From NCBI RefSeq assembly GCF_040807025.1, contig NC_090944.1:125045738-125109737 (forward strand): DNA of 64,000 bases, given 5' to 3'. Source of the stretch: Struthio camelus. Lineage: Eukaryota > Chordata > Aves > Struthioniformes > Struthionidae. The notes beneath the pieces are model-generated. The model did not search any database and was not told the DNA's origin. It worked only from the letters and a program-made list of their open reading frames with translations. The translations under genes and the position numbers were made by a program. Below, piece after piece: positions 11,501 to 26,500 of the stretch. Numbering within the stretch: the first letter of the stretch is position 1; the number at the start of each line of letters is the position of its first letter.

Positions 11501-14500
11501 TTCAACATAAAACCACCTCATACCGTCCTGAACACTTCCATATTCTCAGGTCACCAACACAAATGCCTGCAAAAACATTCCCGTATCTATTCAAATACCA
11601 AAAGTTTCCTTGTATAACTTATTCTACCGAAGGTTTTAGGAGAAAAAAGAGAAGGGGAGCAGATGTGAGAGGGGTATGGAGAGGGATGTACTGATACCAT
11701 CCTCTAAGAGGGAGTTCTGCTGCCTGTGCTCACAGACAGATCTATCAGGCCAGAGCAGCCTAAAGATTCAACACACTCACAAACGTCCATCATCCCGGCA
11801 AGATGTACTTGTGGTGCTGCAGTCATATAACGTCCTTTCCTTCTTTTGCCCCCAGTAGCAATACATGGAGGGACACAGGAAATCAAGATCTCTTGCAGGG
11901 GCTCCGTATAGCTCGTGTCTTTTCTCCCAGCCCAAATGTGACCTATTGGGAAGGCATAAAGACCCTCTCTTCCCCTGGCCACTTCAAAAAATGTACTTTT
12001 CAGAAAAACATTTTGCTTTCTGAGAACTTTCATTTTAACTGTAACAGAGCTCTGCACCTCGTGTCCTCCTGTAAAGCCCAAATCCTACACAATCCTACAT
12101 CCATAGTTACCAGGGGAATTAAATCGTATTGGGTAGGTGAGTATGTGCAAATGTCTAACGATTCAGCCCTGAGTATTTCAAACAACCCCTTGCCTATTAC
12201 CTTGATTTGCTGAGAGGTGTCATTGTGATTATGACTGCACAGAATATGGAAGAAAGTTTGTCCCTGTACAGGGAATTTGCAAGCTAAGTGACTGGTCCAA
12301 CTTCTGATCAAGCTCCCAGCGTAGCAGTACCTGCGGTACTGAAGCTACCACCCTAACTCTTTATTCACACAAGAATTTTCACTGAATTATATACGACTTG
12401 ATATTGGTGGACAGCAGTATAAAAATCAGGTGTGAGATTTAGTTTACACATGCCACATTGTAGGAACAGGCCCTGAGGTGAGGTTATTCCATTTTATCAG
12501 TATTCTCTGGGTGCATTCCTTAGTGGAGGTAGACACTGAAAAGCATCTGGGTGGTGGTAACTGAAGAATACCTTGGAGCCTTTCTCAATACTAAAGCAAA
12601 AGAACCCAGGGTATTTCCTCACCTAATTCTGCGCCTATTGCATGGTCAACTGGGAGTCAAACTGGTTTTACTAGCAAGCCTAAAATGTCTCACTGGATGG
12701 TCCATTTAAGTTTAAAATGCTGTCTGCAAAGGCACACGCTGGAGATGGAGAATGGTTCATTTAGAAAACCTGAAAATAGTATAATCACTTTAACATGGTG
12801 AAATTAGTGACACTTTTGCTTACCTGTCCTATGTCTATGGCTGGGTTCAAACTGGTACCAACATCCATAACAATATCTGTGCGAATGTTCTAAAAGGCAG
12901 AAATAGAGAACAAATCAGCAAAAAACATCAAAACTGGGACATGGTGACCTTATACAAGGAAGACTAATATATCCAGCACTACCCACATCTGGCCTTTATT
13001 CCTGCAATCTGTCTCAATTCAGTTCCTCATCCTGACTTTTAAACTGAGTTGATCCATAAAATAAAACAAAGGAAGTCAGTTCAGTTTTCCCAGAGACTCA
13101 CTGGACCTGTTTTGTATTAGAAGTAGTTCCAAACTACCCGTGTCAGTGCTCTGTACCATGCACCATGCATACAGACAGCTAATTGTCTTTTTTTTTCCTT
13201 CCTAAAAGTCTCCCAGTGCTATTTTTAATGATTAACTCAATTCTGAAATGTTGCTGTTCCTTTGTGCTAACACAGTGCTGTTATCTTTTACTTAAGCAAA
13301 TCCAATAACTTCTGCAAGCATTCATTAAGCCTTGTAATATCCCTGCAAGGCAGATAATTATCATTTTATTATACTTTGCAGACTGTTGCGCTGTCTAACA
13401 GAGGAGTTAAGAAATTTACTGAAGGTCACGCTGAACCAATGACAGAGCTAGGAACAAGCTGACGCCCAGTATTTGTTCTAACTCCCTGTGAATATTTCCT
13501 TCACCTAAACACATAGGGCTATTTCACCGCTGACCCCCTCACCTTGTGGTCACCTGTCAGGCAATCTATCTCAACCTCAGAGCAAGCAACACCGTAACTA
13601 AAGTAGCAGAATGGTCTCCCTTCATTCTTTTCGAAGCTGTAGCCAAGGTCAGGAATTCTTGATAAAAAGAGAAACAAAAAGCACATTTAATTTCATGAAC
13701 AGTCAAGATGAATACAACCACATTGCCACTTACCAAAATCCTTATTTACTTATGTTTTATCTCTTCCATCAAGCTCATGCAGAAATGAAAAGTATAAACA
13801 ACTATAAATAGGAATCTGCTAAAGCTTCCCTGTACTCCAAAACCCTACTGACAGGAACTGTTTTAGCCATCTTTATTTTCCCATGAATCTCAGGGTTTGT
13901 GATGACTGTTATGGATTCATTCACAGGAATCCAATAGCAAACCCTCTGCTTTTAGAGTACAAGTGAACATGTCTTAGAGATCATTAAATTCTGAGGAATA
14001 ATCAAGCTGCATTGACTAAGGTGAGGACTGCTTTTAAGTACGGTTCAAACTTTGTGTCTGGTTACTTACATTTTATTTGAAAGCTGTTTTATTAAAATAT
14101 TGGCAGTGACTTGGTTAAGAGAGTAACACGTTTCAGAGATGCAACAGAAATGAGCTCATATTGTATCTTAGTCCTAACAAAGACTCTTCTCAACACTATG
14201 TTTAGTTTTTTATGTCAGCCTCTCTGCCTCAGAGGTGACGGATCTCTGTTTGCCCCCAGGAATAAAGCTGACTAAGAAGAGAAGTGTCTCATTTCAGAAC
14301 TGCACAGGAACCAGCAAAAGTTTAAAGTGGGAGAGTGAGATTGGAAACACTGGGATCTGCTCATGCTGCAGCAGACAGGATGCAGCTTCAGTCAATTGCC
14401 GTAGGTAGCTCTGTCCTCAAGGACGCCTCCTGCCTCCTTGTTCCCTAGAGTCCCCAAAAGGCAGTAAAATCATCACAGTCATGAGTCTGACACAGGGCAG

Positions 14501-17500
14501 ACCCCCAGGCAAAGCTCTGATTTCACTCATGCCTCCTCAAACCTAGGTCAGGTGCAGTGAAGTTAGATACACTTCCGATTTACATGAGATCTGAATCTCG
14601 CCCCAAGAGACGTGCTCCATCAGGAACCTATCATCCACTGCCAGGAGAGTGTTTGGAATAGAGGCACAGTATTAACCTTAGTTTAACATTTCTAGGTGGG
14701 AGAGAGCATGCAGCCAGTGAGAGAAGGGCTGCAGGCCTTAGGTTAGAGCACTGACAGGGAGTGGGGGCCATAAATCCTCCCCAGAAACTCCCTGGATGTA
14801 TACCATGCAATTGAAGAACTGTGCCTCTGCAGCACGAATATTCACTCACCTATAAAATCCTGTGGCTGACAGGCTCACACAGTTGACGTAGGCTGCTTTA
14901 ATCTGGCAAAGAGAACAGAGTTTTAAAACAGTTATTGTCCAACCAGTCCCTGCAAAATAGCTGCCCCAAACATATTTCCAAGAGAGCATGTACAGAGGGT
15001 GTACAGCGACAGAGAGCCAACACAGTACCCACACCAGCAGCTTCATTGTGCAGCTACTTCCTCAAATAGCCTCAGCAGTAGCTACCAAGGACAGAGCACA
15101 CCCATGGGCGGAGGGATGAGACCTACATCTTGTCTGTTCTGGATTTCAGGGACAGGGTGGGCTTTCACCCTCAGAGGCACAGGTTAAAATGCCAATCTCC
15201 TTGACTTCAATATGGCCAGGGGAAATCCTGTCCTGACTTTCAGACCACAAAGGCAAAGCTCCTCCCAGGAAGAGAGGAGCTTGGATCTGAAAACTGCCTG
15301 GGAGGCTGACAGTGCACCAATCTCTTAATATTCAGGGTGGAGAGATACTGCTGCCATGAAGCACCACAGCAAAAGGTGGATGGCAGCTCACCAAAGGGCC
15401 ATCTTTGTCACAGAATCCCTTCATTACAGATCAGGTTTCTTCCTATTCAGGACTCCAGTCTGACTACAGGGAGATAGGTAATCACTCAAGTTTTTCACTT
15501 GGTCTAGTTGTCATAGGCAGGCCCCAGAACATGCAGGGATCTCAATATTAAATTCATAACTGATATTTTGGGGATGAGCCCTTGCAAACTTTGGTTTCCT
15601 CCCTTGCCAGGTTTCTGCTTCACTGCCTTTCCTCAGGCCTTTCCAGGTGGCCTGGAAGAGTTGGCCAATGAAAACAATCTCTGACAAAGCCCATTTGTCC
15701 TGTGACAGATAAAGACAGCTTACCCAGTCTTCCCAGGAGCCCTTGGGATTAGACTCTTTGATTGGCTCAAGCCTTTTTAGGATAGTCTGACAGGCATTCT
15801 AAAAAAAAAAAAGAGAGAAAGAGAGAGAGAGAGGAGCAACCTGTCAAGATTTGAAAAGTCAGCCTATAGTATTTGGAGCAGTACAAGTCTCCAAGAACCG
15901 TCTGTTTAAATCAATATTGCCTTTAGGACTTCGACATATCATACAATGGAACAAAGTTCAGTAATTTGCTGCATAGGTAGAAATGTTGACTGAAAAGTAT
16001 TTTAAAACACATGGGCTATGCTGACAGCAGAAGGGAATCCCAAATACAGCACAGAGCCTTCCAGACCATGATGCAAAGTATTAGAAGTCCACTCATTTAT
16101 ACACTAGCTTTGTCTACACTAAGCCATAGGTGGACACCTTAGCCTATCTAGCAAGATGATCCCATAATACCAAAAAAAATTTTATTCTTCCCCAAATTCA
16201 ACCCACTCAATCAAATTGTGCAGAGAGTAAAAACAGCCTCAAGTACTTTGGGAGCTGTAACTTTACAGGTTGCCCTTCCTCTTTTCTTCTAAACTGAAAA
16301 TGACCAATACTAAATTCTTCTGTTCGACAGAAGTCATACACCATGCAAACAGATGCATTCGTGCCTCCTCCATGTCAGTGACACTCATGACAATGCCATT
16401 GCTAGAGAAGGATATCTGCATCAAGTGTATCAACATTTAGAGGTCTTTGGTTCTGGGGCACAGTCCCCAAACCACCTGCAAGTAATGTTTGCAGCACATT
16501 ATATTGTCATAGATAAGATTACATTAATTACTAAGAAGCTAGCCATTTAAGTGGATGCTTTGTTCTGTCCATTTTGAGTAATCACAAAGGTTCCATTTCA
16601 TAACTGCAAAAGAACTGAAGGAGAGTTTCAAAAAAAAATTGAAAAAAAAAAATCGTCATTCATTATCTATTACCTCCTGGTAGTTATAGCAGGTACAGGA
16701 AGTTATAAGGTGCCCTTAGTCTGGAATTCCCTTTTGAAGGCTCTACCTTTCTTAAGCAACAGATAACATCAAATTTTTTATGTTCTGGAGTCCCAGCTTA
16801 TGACCCAACTAGTCCAAATTACTCAGTTTCCGTACATGGACAGCCATTCCATTGATGTCTGCACTGACAGAGGCAGCTGTCGGGGAGGTGTTTGGGACTG
16901 TGTTTGTGCTTGTCTCACTGATGTAAATTTTGGAGGTGGGGATTCCCAGTGTCCTGCTAGCAACCTGCAGAGCAAAGGTAAAAAACTGGTAAGTGGTTGT
17001 TCTTATATACGAGCATAATAGTTCATTGCCTATGCTGCTAGGGTCTGGAGTGCAAACTCTATCCTCTCCACTCCTAATCTTCATCTTTCTTGGGGAGTCA
17101 GTCAGTTTGGTGATTGAGAGCCAGCTGGAAAATTATTTGCCCTTGACAGACTGAGAATGCACATGCATGCATATATGTATGCTTTTTCCACAATGACAGA
17201 CATTCACTGAGACTAAATTCTTATCTCAACAATTAAAGGAATCGGAGGATAAAGAGCCCTATTAGATTTTCCTTTCATTTCTCTGTCAGAACAATCCTGT
17301 TCCCCCATGCCCTTTTAATGAAAAAGGCAAATACAGTTAATAAATTGTTAACAAATGCAGTTAAATATGTTTGCAGCATAACAAATATTAGTATAAAATA
17401 TATGTATACTGTAGTTTTAGGGGATGAAAAGAAATTGCCATAAGAAGCTAGATTTTAAGCATAACCTGCACTATTTCCATTTTTAGTTTCATATCACAGA

Positions 17501-20500
17501 TTTAAATTACACGTTAAAACCAAAGAACTGAGAGGCTGATGAATCTAAGTCGTACACTCAGTTGTAACATTGGGCTGTAAATCTGGCACTGCCACTGAAA
17601 CAGTAAGAGGAATTAGTCAGATTTGTTACCCTACACATAGAGGAGATTTCAAGTTGTCTGGGGCAATTTTATACAGTGAGTGTAATTTGCCTGAAAAGAT
17701 GTCTCATACTCATCCAAACTCATCACTACCTGGATCATTTTGGTGTGAAGTCCTTGACCCATCTCAGTCCCACCATGTGTAAGTAACACGGAGCCATCTG
17801 TGTACACATGAACCAGAGCTCCAGCCTATAAAAGGGAATATTAATCCAAGAGTCATCATAAGTGAGCCAGTGAAATACTTGGCAGGCTTGAGTTACAAAC
17901 TAGAGAAAGAGAGAGAGAAAGAATTTGGAACTAGACCAAAGCAGCAAAACCGGATTGCAAAATGGAGGATCATGCAGCAGCATGGTCCTTAGTGTAACTA
18001 TAGCCACTAGTGTACACTTGGAGTAGATTTGCTCTAGTATCACTGACTCAGCAGAGGTTCCAAAGGCATGGCAAACCTCAGCCACCGTTTCCAGCTCAGA
18101 AAGCAGATGGACAAACCGGAACCTGCCCCTGTGCAACACAGAGGTACCCTTAATCTGAACTTGCCAACACCACTAACAGCCCATCGAGCCCAAGAATGCA
18201 GGCCACGCATATGGACAAAAATTACCGTATTGCAGAGTCACAGTGCTGCTAATCTTGAGGAAGAGAGAATAGGCAGTAATATAGTAATATAAAGTAATAT
18301 AACAAAGTACCATGAAAATATAGCTGCATTGTGGTACCTTCTGGACCATATAAAGAAGTAACTGTTATTTTTCCCATTTTGATTTTCGAAATTCAAAATT
18401 TGTGCTCTTTCTTAATTAATTTAGTCCTTCCTTAAAAAGCTCTCGTTACGTACAGTGGGAGGAAGGCCTGGGGGAAGTAGCATAAATTTAGCTCATCTAC
18501 TGAAAAGACAAATGACACTTAAGGACCTGGTTCAGAAACGGGATAGTGAAGCTGATGCCAAATTTGGTAGGAATAATGCACATCCCTCTTTTCTTCCAGC
18601 GATTCTGCCTGCAAGGAGAGAACATTATTTGTTTACTCATCAGGCTTTCATTGCAACTCAATGCCATGCTGCCCTCCAACATTTTGGGTCTCAAAGATGA
18701 AATGAAGTACCTGACTGCAATACGGATTGAGTTGACCAGGAGCTTTTTACGACACATTGGCTTTCTTTATGAGTCTCAACAAGAAGAAATCTGACTATCT
18801 GAAGATACTCCCCAGATATTAGAGAAGTAATTGCCTGGACTATTAGCTATCCAATTATAAATACAAGCCAACTAAAAAAAGAGGAAAAGGCAGTGGAAAG
18901 CCTTTTCCATATGTATATATTGCCTTGCTAGCTGTCCGAAAAGTTAGGCAAAGACTAGACTCAAAAAAACCCTCTCCATTAAAAAAAAAAAGAATATGTC
19001 ATGCCAAGCCTTATTTCAACCTTATTTAAGCTACCAGGTCACTGACAGAGGTTTACTCCCACAGTGGATCTGAAGGAATTTCAAAAAGAGAAGTTTTTAG
19101 AAGTCACTCTCTAAATATATGGTCTGATTTCCCATCACTCTAGTTGCTAAGAGAATTTCAGAAGTTAGTGGGCAGCAGGTACACCCAGCATCACTGTGGC
19201 TCGAGAACATCTACCTGTTGAATTCTTCAATTTGCTTCCTCCTGGCATGATAGCTGGAGCTTGACAAACACTCATCCCAGCACCTTCGCAGGGTAAAGCC
19301 CTCCAGCTTTTGGTTAAAATGGGTTAGGTCTCCTTCATTGTAAAGATTGAGCTTCCGTACCTTCCCAAAGAGAGAGATGTATAAAGGATATGCCAAGTTT
19401 AATCCTTCAAACTAAGTTCTTTTAATGAATAACATCAAAAGCAAGTTGGTCCCTAGTTTTCACTCCTTTGTTAACTTTACAGAACAATAGAATTAACAGT
19501 TAAATCTCTGTTTAGGGGAAAATAAGGGAACAAAACATTAAAACTGGGAATTTTCAAGAAGAATTAGGAGTAAAGCCCACTGGTAGTAAGATTAGGGTAC
19601 TTGATCTCCTCGGACTTTTCTAAATCCATCTATCATGAAAACTGGGGTTACACAGTTGAGGCTACTAAGGGAATTTAATGAAGCAGGAGATAGCCCATGC
19701 TATAATGTGGTTGTCCCAAGGAAATTTTGAGATTCTGCTAAGGACTTAGCAAAAATGAAGCAAAAGTTCTTATTCTTCATAATTTGCTGTAGTTGTGTGT
19801 CCAGTTGCCAGAGCTTGTTCAAGGGCAGTGCTGCCCTGAAATACATCAATGGACCTATACCTCCTCAGGCGGCAGGCCACACTTCCGAGCAAGGTCACTC
19901 ATCCAACACTCGGCAATCATCATTCCTTGAGGCCCTCCAAAGCCACGGAAGGCTGTGTTGGAAGGCAAGTTGGTCTTGCAAACAACGCCCAAGCTGCTGA
20001 CATTGGGGATGCTGTAGGAGTTATCCAAGTGTAACAGAGCTCTGTCCATAACCTGATGTAGAAAAGAGGTGGTGGGGGAGAGGGGTGAAACGGGAGACAT
20101 TTGATATGAATCACATGTCAGACTTCCCACTGCCTGCTAGAGACAGACTAGAAAGGTCTGAAGCTAATTTACAACAACAATCACTTTCTCTCGCATCTTG
20201 TAGGCCTCAGTCCACCCAGCTGGATCAGCAATGATGTGCAGTCTTTACTCCCTCCCATTTGCAACCGAGTATCAAGTGGGCTGCTTGCTATATCCTCCTG
20301 AAGGACAGGACAATAAGCACACTTCTTCATGACACTTAGGGCCATGGGACAACATGAGCTTCAAGTCCTTCCTTGGCCCTGGGGTCATGCTGGGCCCAAA
20401 CCGCCACTAAAGGCCATTATTCATCTGGAAGCATGAGAGTCTTCCTTTAATGATACTGAATAATCTGTTGCTAGAAAAGAAGTCTTGCTGATGTCCGGTG

Positions 20501-23500
20501 ACTCAGCAGCTGGCCTATGGGAGTAATAGCAACTACGTGAAGTAAAGGTTTTCAATAGTTACATCCAAACTGCAGGATTCAGGACTTTCCTCCACGAATG
20601 ATCCAGACTGGGAGTAAGCCACTGCTTCTTTCAGGCTTGAGCACCAAGATTTCCCTCCCAGCAGCAGCCCAGAGAGGAGATTATGCACGTCCCAGTCACC
20701 AATTTCAGACGCACTCAAAAAGACGATTCACACTGACACACTCCCAACCAGGCCCTTACTTTACACAGACACTTTCCTGCCATTCTGCTCTGTACAGCAT
20801 CAAGCACATTGCTAGCACCAAACGAGTCTCTGGTACTTGCATTCTTCTCTCACTGTAACGTGTTCATTTTGCAAAAAACCATCCAAGACTCAGGAGACCA
20901 AGGAAGGGGAGCTAGATTAAACATGAATGACATTAGATTACTGAGTAGGTCACTCATGTGGCAGAAGAGGACAGTTTTCTATTCAACAGTGTAAAATTCT
21001 TGGAGACACAGAGTTACAGCTCATCTTTGCCCTTAGTGCTTCCAAACTCCAACGTTAAGCTTGTGGCTTGTGTTAGGTTTAGGCACTGCTTAACCAGCTT
21101 GTTGATTTAGCTGCCCCGATCAGCACGATATTTCCTATTCCAAAGAACAAACTTCCCCACATCTGCCACACTGTACTGACTTTCAATCACTTTGCACTGT
21201 GCAAGAAGTCTTCCATCACAGCTCTCTGCACGCATCTGTAATGTAAAAATAAACTTTCCCAACCCTTTTGCCTAATCCAAGTTACTACAACATCAATAAG
21301 AACTACGTGGTACATGCCAAGACAGACCAGTTGGCTCAGAAAGCAGCTGTAGAAGCTCCAAAAACCCCCAAGATCTATTTTCAGTCATGTCAAAGAGCAG
21401 AATGTGCAAGCGTTGCTGTAGACAGCAGTTCTCTGAAGTCAAAGCAAAAAGTTGCCCAGGGAAACATGTGTCTTTCACCTAGTTATCCGTCAGAATATTT
21501 ATTTCTTCTACTTACGCCATAAGAGAGGTCTACAGAGTTGCCCCCATTGCTGTAGTATGACACCTCCAAACTCTTGACCTTCCCATTCTTCATGAAGCCA
21601 ACCTGTCAAGAAAGTCTCTTCAGTAATGTCTCTTCTACAAAATTTTCTGTTTCCTACTTCCTACCCAAAACTCAATGGACCTCACACAGACAAAAAGTGT
21701 GAGGTTGGCTGTCCTCTGCTGCAGCATAGGACAAGCAGTGGGAATACCTGAGGAAGCTTCCCAGGAAGGGCTTAGGTATGCACCTCAATCTTGCCTCAGA
21801 GAACACTTCTAAAACTAGTGCTCGCCACCTGCAGTAGCCACACTCTCCTTAATGGGATTTTGTTTTTTAAGCAGTTGGATGAGAGAAAAGTAAGTTAACA
21901 GAACAATTAGTAATGCAATACTGTAAACAAATTGGGGGACATCTAAAAGCAACGTGATTGTCAACAGGGGCACAATCTTGGCTTCAAGGAAGAGGGAAGT
22001 GTTCACTCTAAGGTTAGAAGGAAGCTCACTGGAGCCCAAAGAACTTCTGCAGGACTCCAACAGGTAGAACCCTATAACCCAGCTGACCAGACCCATCTGC
22101 AACAGCAGAGATCAGCAGTGAAACTACAGCAACAAGTTTATCACAGTATCTTGCTGCTCACTGATGCTTCAGGTGACAAAACCAAGAGGACATGCTTTCA
22201 TTTTATGTGCATGCATACCTTGTACCTCCCCAGGAAGGGATGCCTTCCACCACTTATCAACATGTCCTCATCTCTATCCAACATGCACCGTACAGGGCAG
22301 TCAGCTCTGTTAAAGGAAAAAACACATTTATCAGGCAAAGCCTGAAATGCGCTATATAGTTCCTACAGAGGAAGGCTCTTCTCTTTCCCGTGGGCGTCGT
22401 CTTTCCAGAGTGGCAACAGCTACATGAGTTAGGAGTAAATTGCCTGGATTATATATCTTCCTCTAAAGAAAATATCAAGATTGAGTGAAAAAAGAAAAAT
22501 ATCTTAGAGACTGAGACTTGCTCTTGAAAACTCTTGTGGAGAGTCCTATTTTAAAAAGGGTAGTTTCTTATAGGCACAGATAATGACAACCGAGCAATCG
22601 CTGTTTTCTGGACTACTTCTCAAGGCACTCTTTTGGCTTTGCTAGAGAAAATACCATATGAATTGTGAAATAATGCTAAGTAAAGTACTAACTAGGCTTC
22701 AGTTTGACCTTGTCTTTAGTTGCTTATTTATTATCCATGGAGGATAACATGGAGGAGAAAAGGAGCTCTTCCTCATTTTCTAACAAGCCTGACTTCCCAG
22801 AGCCTCTCTTTAGGTTGCAAAAATATCTAGGGAATGACACAGATGTCGTACTTAAACCAGTTTTATTTTCTCCATTCTGAGCAAACCTCCTGCTTTCTTT
22901 ACTTAATCAGTAATACAGATTCATTTTTTATTCTTTTTATCTCTGTCAGCCAAACTAGTGATTGCATATTCCAGAGGCAATGAAATGACATCTGTGAAAT
23001 AAAACTGGTTTAAGTACAAGAGTTTCATTTTGGCTACTGTCCTCCAAAAATACTCTTATCAAATTACTGCTCTGTCCAAACTTACAGCTAACATTACCAG
23101 CAGGGAGCATCCTAGCATACAAGAGCAACATCGAGAAGGGAAGTGTTACATGCATGGTTGTTCACTCACAACTACAAAAATTTGCACAGTTAAAGATGAA
23201 CCCACATCAAACCTCCAGAAACCAGAAGCACATTTACTCTATGCTTCATAAATGGTTACAATGTAGATCGATTCCCTGAGCTTTCAGGGGCTGGAAAAGT
23301 GGGGTGGTCTATACTGTAGCCTGCCCCCCTTCCTAGGGAAAATCCAAAGACAGCAGGGTTTGCAGAAGAGCAGAGAAATGGTAGGTGCAAGGCCCGTGTC
23401 AGTAGCAGATTTCTGAGTACGAAAGAGGCTGTCATACCTCTATTATACAAAACACAATCCAAGCAAGGCTAGTGCTGGATTTTAAAACTCCCTGGGGTGA

Positions 23501-26500
23501 AGCGAACTGGAGGGGCAGAAAGTTTGACACACAAGAGTTTTAGGAGAATATCAAAGAAATAGCAGAGTAAGGTTTTTCCCTTTCTTATTTACATAGCAAA
23601 AGCTCACATCCCTGCATAAGCACAGCCCCTTCCAGCAGCTTTAGTTCCTCCTTCCAGCTAAGAGCCCACTAAACACCCCCTTTAGGAATTCAGAGCTTGC
23701 TACAAGCTACACACTAAGAAGCCATAAAGACTCTTCAAAGTGCTCTAGCAAAAATCGTGCTCCAAAATGGGCAGCCCGGGACAGGTGAAGTCTGAAAGGA
23801 AGAAGCACAATTTGCTGTACTCAGACTTACTTGAAAGCAGCCACAGCCACCACAGTTGACAATATAGTATTTCTAGTCTCTTTTCCTCCAAATCCTCCTC
23901 CCATTCTTTTCACTCGAACCACAATCCGATTTGAAGGGACTCCTAATGCATTAGCAACAAACTCCTAAAGAAAAATAGAAAAGCAGAGCATGCAAGGAGC
24001 TGAGCTGGTGGTAAGAAATAGATACCAAAATACGGCCTGTCTTAGCTTTCTCCATTCTGCAAACATTGCAACAGTGCAAATATTCTGTTACTACTGCAGG
24101 TCCTATTGGTCCTGCAAGTGGATTTTTTGCAATTGGAACCAGTAATCCCAGTATATCATCTCTGAAATGAGAGGGCGTGCAGGGCCTTAACAGACAGCAC
24201 AAGATTCAGGAAGAGATTGACATGAGGTAAGCTTACCAAGACATGGATCTCACTTAGCACAAAGTCTGAGATCCCTTCCACGCTCTCCATTCTCCTCACT
24301 CAGTTATGATACCTCTAGATAGTCTTGGTGTCGACAACAACTTTACGTTTCAAAGTGAACGTAAATCACAAGGGAAGATTTATAGGGAGGGAATGATGCT
24401 TTTCTTGTTGGAAGTCAGTAAACAGGGCAGACATCTCATAGTGACAGTAGCTTGTCCCACAAGGTGGCAGGGTTGGTCTGTATTGTCAGTGTTTGCACCA
24501 CCTCCCTTTCCGACATGTCATTCAGTGGCCATGGCTATTCACCAGCCAACCCCATCTCCAGAAAATGGTTAAGGGTGTAATCCAGGCACAGAGAGAGGTG
24601 CTGCAACAGAAACTTCTCTGTCACCTGGAAGTGAATTCAGAACACCAGGGGGATGGATGTGGACTTTAGATCCCACATCCAGTTCTGAGCCAGTGTGGCA
24701 TTTTTATGCAAGACGAGCTAGGACAAACTACAAAACAACAGTTTATCTAGTCAAAGCACTGGGAATCAAATTGCTTTTAGGCAGCAGGCCAGAGAGAGAC
24801 AGTACCTGTGTCTTCATTAGGTTTTGGGTCGACACAAAGAGTTCCATCTCACCATCCTCCCCCTTTGGCACGGCCACGGTACAGTGAGTTTCCAGATAAA
24901 AATGCTCCTGTCCACCAATGTACATCTCTCCTAGGAAACAGAGAGAAAGAAATGCCCCATAGACAGGGTATCCCTGGAGTCATAAGAGATCTCCCACCAC
25001 CTGTTGCCTGTAAACCCTTTTGACAAGCATTAAAGGAAACTCCTCTGCCCTGTCCAGCACTGGATATCCCTAACCCTTCAATTGACAGTTCCAGTTTGTT
25101 GATTCAAAAAAAAAAAAAAGTATCCCACTTTCTATCCACTACAAAAATAAGCCTGCCCACCAGTCCATTGACCCAATAACCCTCAAGAGGCAATGTCTGA
25201 TGTCTTTCAGATTGGCCACTGAGATAAAGGATAAAAATAAACAAAACATATTCTAGCAGAGCAGATCAAATGCAAGATTACAGACTTGGAAACAAGGCTG
25301 CAAAAAGAGAAACTCAAAATGCATTAATAAGATCTAAATGGGCGTCAACTCTCAGCGGCTGCACATGGCTCTTTCACAGGACATCTCACCTGGCAGTGCT
25401 GATAGTGCAGTTTTCAGATGTGCTGCACATTGTTAAATCTCAGAAACAACCTCCTTTCCCAGTCATGGCTCTGGTCATGGCTCTGGTCTATTCAGCTGCC
25501 ATGAAAGTTAATCTTCAGAGCAATTCCCAAAATATTGTTCCTCTCTTCCTTCTATTCAACTCAGTGACAACAAAATAGCTGTCTTCTCACGGGGTAAAAC
25601 AATGCTTGCTCTGGTACCTAGCAGGGGCTTTCCCCCTGTCTCCCTTAGAGCCTTGGCCTGGCATTCACACAGTATTGTGGGCTTTTAAATAAGCTACTCT
25701 TATAGTCCAGAACAACTTCTGCCTTGCCTGGCACAGTTCTTTTCAGTTTATATAGTACTCCATGTTACAGTTAACAACAGCTTATGAACCCCTTGAAGTG
25801 CCAACTCAAATGGCTGACTGCAGAGAAAAAGTCTCAGCAATGCATAGCAAAATATAGCAGACAACGGAACTGGAAACAGTTATTTCAGTTAAATAATACC
25901 CTCCCTTCCCCCAGGGGAAGGGGAACAGACATGTTACTCCATGGTCTCTGAGTATAAACCCTTCATACCAGGCCTTCTGTCTGTAACTGATTTAATTCTC
26001 TCCCTTCTCAGATCTGGCCAAGGGAGGCAACACTCTCTCGTTGATAAATACATAATACCCTGAAGGTCTAAGGTCTTTAACTCTTCTCTTTCAGGAGCTA
26101 CTGACCAATGATACATACTGAGCAAGCTACTCTTGGCTAATCCTGGTCAAATGATGTGGATCTGACAGAGTGCTCTACTTCACAGCTCTGACACTGTCCC
26201 CTCCCGACTCTTCGTTATTAATCAGTTGACGACAATTGCTGTGTTTAGCCACCCCTCTAAACCCTGTCTGGCAGATCCGAATTGAATTAAACCAAGAAAC
26301 ATACCAAAATACCCATCCCCAGAGACAGGCCAAAAACAACGTTCAGAAAGAGTTATAGGACAGTTCTATGTTCTTCATGATACATACAGGCACAAATACT
26401 GGTAGATCGGTTTTCAAAAGCATGTGTGTCCCATTTTCATAAATTAAAGCCACATAACAGGTTAAAGGAAATTGAATTGCTATAAGATTCAGACCACTCT

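Larger units (their letters stand above)
8531..19860 (-). other. XDH: XDH introns 26-36
   Basis: Introns: 19361-19860, 18609-19214, 17826-18526, 16965-17729, 15799-16835, 14903-15723, 13658-14849, 12890-13542 (holds a MIR-like SINE), 11070-12823, 9697-10880 and 8531-9528. No other genes or elements recognised. Confidence 0.6.
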
